A stretch of 64,000 nucleotides of DNA from Mytilus californianus (lineage: Eukaryota; Mollusca; Bivalvia; Mytilida; Mytilidae). Shown here in pieces: positions 35,144 through 47,400 of this stretch (the stretch's first letter is position 1; the number at the start of each line of letters is the position of its first letter). Position numbers and translations under genes: made by a program. Where the stretch lies: contig NW_026262690.1 in the NCBI RefSeq assembly GCF_021869535.1, positions 66,737,995 through 66,801,994 of the forward strand, given 5' to 3'. The notes beneath the pieces were generated by a model that had not been told where the DNA came from, searched no databases, and worked only from the letters and a program-made list of their open reading frames with translations.

Positions 35144-35491
35144 TCATTCCACAGAAGTTTTGTTATTGCTGTTACTAGAACCCTCCTCCTCCCCTGTATC
35201 TGGTTGCTGGTTGTTCAGTTGGTTGTTAATTTGATTACTAGGAGGAATTGGTTGCTGTGACTGGGAGGTATTGACCTGATTGTTCTGAACATGAGGTTTA
35301 GGTGGAACCTCTTGATTTTCTTGTTTCTCCTTTTCCTTATCTGATTCTTTCTCTTCCTTCTCCTTCTCCTTTCCCTTTTCCTTCTCAATTGGCTGAGGGG
35401 AGCTTCCGGCTGGGCGTGGAGGATAGGTCTGTACACCCTCTTCAGGATGAGGACTTTCATGTTCATCTGTTAGCTCAGAATCTTCTGGTTC
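35144..35491 (-). CDS. USP9X: USP9X terminal exon e41, lineage-specific tail (residues 1752-1866, stop)
   Basis: Begins [20 protein letters not shown], which aligns loosely with the human EEPDDQDAPDEHEPSPSED segment, then diverges: a run of alternating Lys and Glu ([20 protein letters not shown]), a Pro/Gln/Asn-rich stretch ([20 protein letters not shown]) and an end [11 protein letters not shown], stop TGA at 35144-35146. No folded domain is expected. The matching open frame on the other strand (35302-35508) is a shadow. Confidence 0.93.
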   Translation of the reverse strand, partial: EPEDSELTDEHESPHPEEGVQTYPPRPAGSSPQPIEKEKGKEKEKEEKESDKEKEKQENQEVPPKPHVQNNQVNTSQSQQPIPPSNQINNQLNNQQPDTGEEEGSSNSNNKTSVE

Positions 35492-38400
35492 CTAAAATTC
35501 ACATTTGAAAAAGGACCATATATTTCACAACACAATGGAAATTATAAAAGAATTTTAAAAAATCTTTAAAAACATTTTTCAAATAAATAATATTTTACAC
35601 TTTAGCTGATAAAATGTGAGTCCTGGTAAGTTTGTTTTTTTTGCTTACAGGAAAATTATGAGAATTCAGAAGTAATACAACCTACTGTAAATGGATCACT
35701 TTCAAAGTACTCACATTTTTCTCCCATTTATTTGTATTGTAGTCATGTCTTGTAATGTTGTCATTTTAATGTTATATTTAACATTGCCAAAACAGCGGGA
35801 GGTTTGGCATGCCACAAAACCAGGTTCAACCCACCATTTTTTTCTTAAAATGTCCTGTACCAAGTCAGGAAAATGGCCATTGTTATATTATAGTTTGTTT
35901 CTGTGTGTGTTACATTTTAATGTTGTGTTTTTGTTGTGTCGTTGTTCTCCTCTTAAATTTGATGCGTTTCCCTGAGTTTTAGTTTGTAACCCGGATTTGT
36001 TTTTATCTCTATCAATTTATGAGTTTCGAACAGCGGTAAACTACTGTTGCCTTTATTTAGGCTCATAGTTTAAAAAGGCAACTATTATCTCAAATCAACA
36101 AAATGTACTCATCAAGGAATGTACATGTAATCAAATATACAAAAATCTATAAATGTCTTAACAAAAAAGTCTGTCAAAATCAATTACTAAAGTCAATCAT
36201 CACAGTTGAATTATTGTCATTTAAACATTGTAAACTTTGAATTGCCAAAAATATTGAAAACTTCATTACTAACCTCTTCTGGTAGCAAGTCATATGCTTT
36301 GTTCAGTGTTATCTTGGCACTATTAGATCTTTCTAAGAAATAGCTAAAAGGTAATTGAAAAAATAATTAAGTAATTTTCTGTAAGAATATAAACTGGTCC
36401 TACCCTAACCATTGAATCTTTTGACCGAATCGGTAAAATCTTATTATATAAAAATAATCATAAGATAATATGTCAAATTAACACAAATCCTGTAATTCTG
36501 TGAACAAGTTATAAAGTGTGAATCAAAGTGTATTTTACATATTCAGTTTTCAAATAAAATAAGGATATCTGTAGGAAAAGTAAAAAAATTATTTACATAA
36601 TCATCTAAAATATAAACTAGAATTTTGTACATGATGATTGTTACTTTTGTCCATTTTATGAGTCATCCATTTAAAGTTGATTCAATAAAATTCATTGACT
36701 ATCAGACTAGGTTCAATCAAAAGATGTATTTGTTTTTGATCAACTTTTCCTTGGTTAACTTACCCATTAGAAGTTTCATTGGACTGAGCTGGTGGTGACC
36801 AATTGTTGTAGGTATACTGAGTATTGCCTGGATATGGTCTCTACACAAAAAAAAATATAAACCTGACAACTTAGTTGAAGATAATGTTTCCTTTTATGTT
36901 TTAATTTTTGGTTCCAATTTTCAATTATGCAGTTACTCTAAGTTGTCTAAGCATTATAGATCAAATATTACTGCCAACCTTTAATTTATAAAAAAATGTT
37001 CTTGTTAAATCAGCAAAGATCAAAGGTTCTTACATGAGTCAATATAAAACATCAAATATTCAAACTTTACAGACCTATAGGTTGACCATTAAACTATCTT
37101 GTCTCAAAAAGGTTTGCATTTTTTTACATAATTTTTTAAAAAATTGTGATGTTAAACGAATAAGTGTTTGGTTAAACAGTCATTGTCAGATGGAAGGTCA
37201 CCTCAACACTTTGGAAGAAATTTTATATTGATTTTTACACAAATTTTATGTAGAATTTAGACTAAATAATTTGCAAATGTTTCAATTAGTGCAGGAATTT
37301 TCTGTTCTTACCCTTTCTAATTCATCATTCAGCCACTCAACTGCCCATGTCCATTTTCTTTTTAAGTCACCATTGCTTTGTAGCATTTCTTTAGCTGGAC
37401 GACATCTGTAATAACATAATGAGTATTAACTACTTGACACATTAATTTTCTTTTAAAAAGGTAATATTCTTATTACAAAAAATGTCATATATGTTTAACC
37501 AACACAATTATTCAGAAACTAATTTATTCCTGAATTTCAGTCAATCTATTTGATGTCATGTTCACTGATTCACAATACAAATGTGAAAATGTCAATTTTA
37601 ACATAACAAACACAAATATTTGGTACTTTCACTAAAATTATGGTGTGAATTATATGGTGTTTCTTATGTTTTATAATACAAACAGATCTTTGCAGAGTTT
37701 AAATTAAGAGGATTTATATGCATCAATAATACAATAACACTTATTAAAAAAACCCAAACATGAAACTTCTTTGAAATCTGACATCCCCACGAGAAATGAG
37801 ATGCAACAGAAGTAATGATGGCAGAGTATCATAGCTTAATCAGAAACGATATATTATTATTAAGCTAACTAGTTGATGGAATATTTATAAAGAATATATT
37901 CATCTATATGCTTACACAGAAAATAATGACACCATCATTTTAATACACTGGTATGCCCTTTTCTGGTAATGGTTTTTAGCTCTCTGTATTGTATCAAATA
38001 ACCCATCTTTTTCATCAATACCTTCAAAATACATTAATGATATTATGATTATGTATAAAATAAACAATACAAAACTGATGTCTCTCAATAGTTGTAAGCT
38101 GCAGACAAATGTAAACCTAATCTTGTCCCTCATTCCTTTACACATTAAATTTTTTGCACTTCTAAACATTTTATGGGGGCAGGATCAATATACTGTAATT
38201 TATACATCAGACGTACTGGTTACCAGAATTTTGGATACACAAAACCAGGTACTTCATATCTGTGTTCTACGAGGATCACCAGTCCTTCACCTTTCATCTG
38301 ATGCGTAGGAACTATTTTGTTTTTAATATGTACTACTTTCCAGTTTGTCCTTTTTTGAACCGGCCCGATTTGGTGGTGTTACGTCTTTAAAAAAAAGTCT

Positions 38401-41400
38401 ATTCAAATCATTTTTGCAAAATATTCCATTCATGCCAGTGCTAGAAGCCGTCTTAATCTTGCAGTGAGATGAGAGTTTTTTTGCTCCATGTTGAAGGCCT
38501 CACTCTGACTTTGAGATGAAGAATAGCAATAAAAGCGCAGCTCCTTTGCTTTTTGTGTGTTTTTTGCTGTGCATGTACTGATTTTGTGTCATGGATGGAT
38601 ACCCAATATCCTTTGTTTTTCTATTAAAAAAGTAAACCCCTAAAACTAATCCTTATCAATTGTTTCTAAAAGATTGGAAATACTAACCTTTTAATGCATT
38701 ATGTATTCTATGATTCTGCCATGTGTCTTCCAATAACAACATCTGTAATAACAGGTCAAGGTAAGGTCGGAGTTCATAGGTGTAGGAGTAGGCAACCTGT
38801 AACATAAAAAAGATCATTTGAAACATCTAGTGCACATTTGAAAAATTAAAGTATGTAGGACAAAGAGCTTGATCTTAGAGACATTTGTTCCACTGGCAAT
38901 TTATCATTAATATGAAATGAAAACTATGTATTTAAAAAAAAAAGACACTGTCACTTACCTGCCATAAAAGTTCCCCAAGAACAGTAGATGAGAAGTGAGG
39001 ATTCTCCCAGCTGCAGAACTACAAAATAAAACCATTCATTTAGTTTTTGTGAACAATAATCATAAATCATGACTTAAACATAATGCTTCACCACAGAATT
39101 GGTGAATTCTTATAAATTGTGCTGAAAATTTTAATACACCAATTAAACAACATCCAAAAAAAACATCTAGGTTGACAACCATAGTCTTAACCAAAAAACT
39201 AGCGTCTTTTTCATATGTCAAGCTGTAAACTGCCCAAAGTCTGAACAATTTGTTTTTATTTTTAACAGAGCCTACCAAAGATCTGCAATTGAAAACACCA
39301 GTTTCTTTGAAGGACATGAACACTATGATTTAAACAAAAACAACATTTGCTGAGGTTCCTAAATTTGTTTTAAAACTAATTTTGAGGTAAATACTAACTG
39401 ACCTTGAGTAACTTGGCAGTATCATCAGAACTATTACAATCCTCTATTAACTTCTTTACATAACTAGTTCTACCATACATTGGTTCTATTACTTGTTGCT
39501 GAATTGGCATCAATGGAGTTGGCAATGAAGGGTCTCCAAAAGGGTTCGGCTTGGGTGGTCCATCACTGTAAGGATTCATCTTGGATGATGACTCCTACAA
39601 TTAAAATATTGTTGTAAAATTCCTAGTTACTTTTTAAAAGAAAATTTCAACTGTACTTTAAGATATTTCAAAAGGGTCCTTCCTTCCTAACTGACATGCA
39701 TGTGTTATTAAATTTGAAGAACTTTTTATTGAAATATATTAAAAAATATATGCATGGTTAATTTTTACTTTGCAATACTGACCTTGCTTAAATTAAGTAA
39801 ATTAAGTCAAGGTTCTGTAATACTTGAATGACCACAAGATAAAAAATAAATTGAAGCAAATTGTGACTCTATGTTATTATCATTCCTCAAAAAGTTAGAT
39901 AACTTACAGCATAAGAAAGACAACGGGTAGATACATCACAGCATCTGACCAGTATAGACACAACCGAGTACAATTTATTCAGTTCAGCATACTGGTATTT
40001 GATTGGTGGACCTGGTCCCTCATCTAAGGCTACTAACATAAACATTGCTGGAACATTTAACTTTAACAGCTGTAATTTCTGCAAAAATAAAACATTGCAA
40101 AGTTCAGACAAGTAAAAAATAATCAAGGTTCTTAAGTCCTCTCTATTGCACTCGAAACCTCAGACCATTTTCATTGTGAAAAAAAAATCTGTGAACTCAT
40201 AATTTCTTGTGTAAACACCAGTTATGGTTATATCATTTTGGTAGAAATAAAAAAAAATGTCTCTGCTTCATTTTAAACTGAAAATTGATTTAATTTGTAT
40301 GACCTTATCTTTCAATATTCATGTATAAAACAAATTTATTGTAAGAAGATTTTTTGGGGTATACAAAGGATATATATATCTTTGAATAACATTTCTATTT
40401 AGTCTAAATACAAGACCACAGATGTTCAGTTGTGAAAGACCAAGCTATTCCACTCAGGGTTGGCAAAGTATTACACGGGCCCGGGTTTTCCCAGGCTGGG
40501 CAATACTCCCAGAAATGGGTAATACTGGGCAATATGATTTTTCAAGCTTATTTTTACACAAAATAGTAAAGACTTGTTGTAGTTAAATAGTATTATAGCT
40601 AAATATATACATTTTATACAGATAACCATTGAGAGTCATTCCTGAAGATTGAAAAGTCAATTTCTTTCTTTTCTCACTAATTCTATATAGGCAGAATACA
40701 AGTTTTGCACATTTCAGGATACCTTGTTAATTTCCAAGCTTTGAAAAAATGCATTTCATTGCAGCATATAAGTAAATTGAAAATTTTAATTGTTATACAA
40801 TCATATTGCTAAATAAACACCCTAAGGGGACAGGCCATGAACACTTATAGAAATGAAATGGCTGATTATTGTTATAAAAACAAATCTGTGTTATAATCTG
40901 AGTAATTACTTATCAATTAGTGATGTACATAAACATAGGCTAAAACTTTGTAAACATTTTTAGTAATGAACAAAAAATGTTTAAAAGTAATTTTCCTTAT
41001 ATATAATTGTTAATTCTTAATAACTATATTTATTAAAAAAAAAACAAATTAAATTCTTCGACTTTAAGTCAACACTTTAACCAATCTAGACAGAATGGCG
41101 ATTAGATAAATTTAGGAGAACTATTAAGAAATTTTCACATTTGTCTTTGTACATTTGTACATGTACACTTGTCTTTGAGTTGCTTGACCATTAATATTTT
41201 CTCAGATTTATACACTTTATATTAAGAGTCTAAAACAAGTGAACTTATAAATTAAAATACTATATCTTATTTTTATAAAAATCTAAAATCATGTTAATGT
41301 ATTGCATTTGTGATGAATCCTCTTTAAAATTCAGGCCAGTATTTCATATTACCCAGTATTGCCCAGTATTACCCGGTCAAACTCGGGTTTTCCCAGTATT

Positions 41401-44400
41401 TCCCACTGGACTGGGCAATACTCATAAAACCCGGGTTTTTGCCAACCCTGATTCCACTTTTTAATTGTTCTTAATTTTCTTCCATTCACAAGAATAAAAA
41501 CAATCTGCAGCATAAACAAGTAAAACTGCGAGCTACTGCTCACTGATGATACCCCCGCCGAAATATTTCGGTAAACAGGAAGTTGTTGAGTGATGAATCT
41601 GAAAATGCATCACACGGTATAGCTGACTTATATAAACCCTGGAACCAAATTTCAGAACTCCTTGTCAAGTAGTTCCTGAGAAAAATGTGACGAAAATTTT
41701 CAACTTGGCTATCATGTGTAAAATAATACAAGTGTTCGGTAAACAGGAAGTTGTTGAGTGATGAATCTGAAAACGCATCACACGGTGTAACTTACTTATA
41801 TAAACCCTGAAACCAAATTTCAGAAATCCTTGTCAAGTAGTTCCTGAGAAAATTGGGGAAAATTTTCAACTTGGCTATCATATGTAAAATAATACAAGTG
41901 TTCGGTAAACAGGAAGTTGTTGAGCTATGAATCTGAAAACGCATCACACGGTGTAACTTACTTATATAAACCCGGTAACCATATTTCAGAAATCCTTGTC
42001 AAGTAGTTCCTGAGAAAAATGCGACGAAAATATTCATGGGACGGACGGACTGACGGATAGATGGACTGACGGAAAGACAGACAGAGGTAAAACAGTATAC
42101 CATCACTTTTTTAAAGCGGGGGTATAATTAATACGACGGATGGATTGACTGACGGCAGGACAGACAGAGGTAAAACAGTATACCCCCACTTTTTTAAAGC
42201 GGGGGTATAATTAATACAACTTCCTGTTTATACATCTGTATTTATCTTCGATTTCAAATCTACCTACATTGGAACGACTAAGAATTCTTAACGTAACAAC
42301 ATCTAACAAAAACAAAATTTTTACATGTTTCACTAGACAGAAAATGATTTCTAAATTTGTAAAGATTCTGTTTTCCATTTACATAGTAAATTGATACTAA
42401 TTTATAACTTGAATAGCAAAATGTAGTTTAAGAGAAAATCAATTATGATTTTTTTATGAATAAAATTAGATAAAGTGAAGTTATACCTCATCAGGTCCCA
42501 GACTAGCATACATTAGGAACAAGTGGAAATACTGTTGTAAATGCCTTCCATGTTCTGAAACTTCTTTCTTTAACAGCTGTAGTACTGCTAGAAGTAGATG
42601 GTCACTCAATGTCATGTTGGGATCTGCAGTCTGACCTGGGGCTACAAAGATAATAAATACATCAACATATAACAAACACATCAACAAAATTTTCTAGTTA
42701 AATATACAAGTTTTCTTCTTTATTTCTCATACTTAAAAATAAGTAAATAAAACAATTTAACATGAAATAGCCTCAAATACTCAAAATAAAATTGATTGGT
42801 GTTTAATGCCACTTTCAGCACTATTGGCTATTTCGTTGTGGTAAGTATTTATTGGTGGATAAAGCCGCAGCGTCCAGAGAGAACCACAACCTTTGGCAGA
42901 AAAGCTGGCAATCCTTTTCAATTAAGATTGGAGTCAAACGAAGGGTTCATACTCAAGTGTTGACAGGCTAGTGATACAGTAGTTTAACAACCAAGACCAC
43001 TCATCCACAAATGCCCTAAAGTATACTATATGAAAACTGCAATTCTTACATAATATTTAGAGCTTTATCTGTGTTTATGTTGTTTGTCAATTTAAACCTG
43101 TAAATATATCCACATCATTTATCAAGTGTGTTCAATTATTTCACAAGTATTCTGCATATGTCCATCCTAGAGCCTCTTGATCTATTGATTACCTTCCATT
43201 CATGTTAAGAATTAATTAATTTAATGATAATTTATTGCAAGAGTTACAAGTTGGAGCATTCTGTGTACATTCAACCTATCTTTCCTCTTCTTCAAAAACA
43301 ACTTACCAATTAAGCCATGAACTAATGGTGGGGGACTAGGACCATCTCTAACAGAGAAATGAGCTAAGCTCACAATTATTTTACTGAAAGCACTTCTGAC
43401 CTGAAATAATAAAATTAAAATCGTTTATAAGTATCCTAATTCATTTCTTGTGATCTAAGTAAAACCTAAACAAAAACAGTTGGTGAGGAACTTTTTTATT
43501 TTCAAGATGAACAGTTAAGTTCTCATGCTGGTTAGCTATACAGAATACCAGATGGGATTTTACTTTCTTTAATCAAAACTTTTGACTGTTACAGAATTCC
43601 AGAAAATGCCTTAAATGGAAAAGAGCTAGAAGGTGCTTTACTGAATATCATAAATTCAAAGTTAACACACTTCATTCTGTTTTTATTTTTTATTTTTTTA
43701 GAATGTTGTTAAATTATCAAAAATAAGTTCAATATCTGTTTATCTAGCAAATTCAAATCTTGATGGTATTTTTACTCAATGCTTGCACATGTATAAAGTA
43801 ATCTAAGATTTAAAAGATGAATATCATTTTCATTCTTCCTTTCTCATTTATTTCATATTAACTTTATAACATTAGCTTTACCTTATTTATATAGTCATAC
43901 AGTATTAAATAAGGATATGTATGGCTTAACTTGAACCAGTCACCAGAAAAGTGCATGTATAACTTAAGTACTATCATACTGCCAAAACTATAGGACTAAC
44001 CTCTGAGGTAGGACACTCTAGTAAATACTCAGCAAATCTGTTAGGATGGGCAAATAATACATTATTTGCAAACCAGCTGCGAACTTTCTTACTGGGTCGT
44101 AGATGGCTACTTAGAGTTTCATACCATTCACTTGCTGGTCCCCTGAAACAAAAATTTTCAAATGTTCGTATATCATTCTATCTTAAAATTAAATAGTATT
44201 AGGCTTGTTACATTTATACAAATATATATACAAACAGAAAATCTTTCCAAAGTAAATTTACAATCTACTATATTTTACTACATAATAAACATCTTAACAA
44301 GGACTTATCTATTATGTATTCTTTTTACAAATAAAATGTTCATTCCAATAATTCATTCCTTATTACATCATTTTTTTTAAAACAATCATTGAAAATGCCT

Positions 44401-47400
44401 ACCGTATATTCTTCTTTGTTCTAAATCCAACATTAAACAAAAACTTAGAGGCCAGCTCTGTGCTAATCATGGCAAGTACTTCTGCATCATTGGACTGTAA
44501 AAATTAGAAATATTAATCTTCAGAATTCATATGACCAATGTGTTTACAAATTTTTACTTCTGTAGATTAAGAAATAAAGATTAATACTCATTTATTTCAA
44601 GATCTAAACATTTCCTGGAAGATTGTCCTATTCGTAATAAATGACAACAGAATCATTAAAATTCAACAGATTATATAACTGTTCCACACAACATGTATCT
44701 TTACTATTTCTATCAACATTATAACCCTAACCATCACTAGTATGATGCCAGTATAAATATGCCGTTCACATCTGGTCTGAATGCAAACCTTAAATCTGGG
44801 GTAAGTGTTGAAAGTTTGCAAGCATTTTTTCATCTTAATAATGTACACTTTAGTAATAACAAATATACCCTTGTTTTCCAATGGTTATCTAAATCAGCCA
44901 CCCCTTCTCAAATATCCTTCAGGATCGTAAAAACATATATCTTAGTAAATAGTGCATACATTCAACCCTGTCAATACAGAACAGAAAAAAAATAATCTCC
45001 ATTTAAAACTTACCAATTTATCTTGTGGACAATGAGTATAGATGGGATTACAATTAAGCAGTTTCTTCATAAAATGGAAATATTCCACACAGAACTGACT
45101 CTTCTCATGCATAAACATAATGTTACGTTTCCTAACACACTTCTCTATCACAGTTGGCATGGTCACTTGGTAAGGTTTATTTACTGAAATAATACACAGA
45201 TTATATTTCACCAGGGTGGTGTAGCTTCTCTATTTCATCACATAGACAAAATTTTATGAAATTAGCCAAGCTGCTAGTTGAAAATGAAATCTGCACATAC
45301 TATGGATCTTTTATTTTCGTGGATTCAAGAAAAATTGTTTTTTTTTTTCGTAAATAACTTGATTTCATGGTTTAAAAAAATTTTGCATACAAGCCTATAT
45401 GAAATTTATATTTTGTCCTTGTTCATGTATACCTATGAAAACCACAGAAATTAAGTTACTGTAAATTCAGAAACTAATGCTGGGTTTTTATAAATGTGGA
45501 TAATGTGACTGGGTGAATATTGCAATACAATAAGAACTTGCATTATGATATCTTATACATATATCTGTATGCAGTTTTTCCTGAAATCGCATTAATTAAT
45601 CTTGCACTATTATATATTCTTCAGAAATTGCATTAATATATGCACGCAATAATTACTGAATTTACAATACCATATATAATAAATGAATTCAGTGTCTGAT
45701 ATTCATTAAACCAGAAATATGACATGCTAGTTAATTTTCTGTCTACTGTTTGATTAAATACTGAACATAATTATTACAGAAGGTACAAACAATTTTCTTA
45801 TATTGTCATATATGTGAAATGATAACCAAAACAATTATTCCATGAAGAATTTATTAAGTGTAATCACTTTCTATATCTAAATTCAATGTTTCTTTCTATA
45901 TTGAATGTAAAATATTCAAAAGTAAATTAAATGTAAACAAACCAATAGTTAAGTCTTGGAGTGTCTTGTAGATGTGTTTCTCATTATCCACTTCATCTAC
46001 CCTTTCATAAAACAGGATGTAGGCATTCCACCATCTTTTCTGTTTTCTATAAGCCATTCTAATAATACATTAATACCATTACTTGCCCCATACATAATTA
46101 TGTATGGAACAAGCATTTCAGTATGGAAACATTAATACAGCTTAATAATGAGAATGGATATGACCTTTCAAAATCTGCAATAAATATCCATTTTGGGAAA
46201 TTTTAAAATAGATCACCAGTAAATTCCAGTAAACCTTTGAATTAAGTTCCTTTTCCTATTTATTTCTGGAATAATATATACATAAATGCATGTATAAGCT
46301 ATCAAAATAGTGTCTAGTTAACAATTAGTAAAATTTGTTGAAAAACGGTAATGTCAAGAACAAATTTTGTTTGGAGATAACATCAACCTTACTTTTGGAG
46401 AAATAAAACATCCAACACTAAGACAATTTTACATAATGACATATAACCTCACCTTTTTAGCATGTGATCAAACACCTCTCCTAAATATTCCCCTCCAAAA
46501 CATTGATTTTTCAGTTCCTGAAAAACAGAGTATGAGATTAAAATGAAAATTTAATGAACTAGAAACAAGAGGATACTCCCTTGATGCTGGTATCAAAAAT
46601 TGCAATATTGAAGTAAGTAAGTTTGATTATCTCTCCTTTAACATGCATTACCAATATCATTCCTTGAAATGCTCATTCTCAGATAGTGTTCTACAACTGT
46701 GTAAAATATCAGCAATATCCATCTAACCAGCTTACAAGGCACATGCATAGACAGACAAATTCCTATATACCCCCCAAAACTTTATTTGTGGGGATATGAT
46801 AATGCTTACGTTTTCATCAATAAAATAAGTATGCATGCACACATTCTGGACATGAGACTAGGAATCAAGTAGAGTTTTCTTTTTATCTATGTTCCATTCA
46901 TAATAAAGGTTGTAACTTCTTCTGGCAAAAGTGATTTTGGATGGATTTGATTCTTATGCTCATATATCTTATTTTTTTTTACTTTCAAAACTTTAAGGTT
47001 TAAAGGAATTGCTAGGAAAAAAAACATCAAGTTCATAGTCTGATATTGATAAGTGTGAAGTTTGCACTACCCAAAAAGTCAATGCATCCCATACTTAAAG
47101 CATTTGGTGATTAATTTAATAAAGTACCTCATCATCATCCATTTTACATTCTGACACATCCCCATCATCAAACTTGTACCATTTAGCAGTATTATCTTCA
47201 CCTCTACAATGTAAGATATTATATCATTAATCATCATTTTTGTTCAAGTTAAAAGTTTGTAAAAATGATAAAATTTGACAGAAGTAATTCCTTTAATCAA
47301 AGCCTTAAAGGCTGTTAAAGCAATTGCTGCTTAGTTAATGTGTTTGTGACTTTTATTTTTCATCCACATGTAAAAGAATTAAACCTGAGAGGGGTCTTAT

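Noticed and set aside
35302-35508. 68-codon forward frame opposite the last USP9X exon
   Set aside because: Antisense shadow of the Lys/Glu-rich coding sequence; the reverse strand continues the USP9X reading frame with correct phase.
39060-39323. 87-codon reverse frame between USP9X exons e34 and e35
   Set aside because: Intronic; the flanking exons join in phase without it and the sequence does not match USP9X.
41549-42208. Possible satellite DNA locus
   Set aside because: Only three core units, bounded by inverted ends and an ACGG microsatellite, so a transposable element and not a satellite array.
42790-43015. Possible tRNA gene from the gggttcatact box
   Set aside because: No A box, no cloverleaf arms; fits a SINE-like repeat better.
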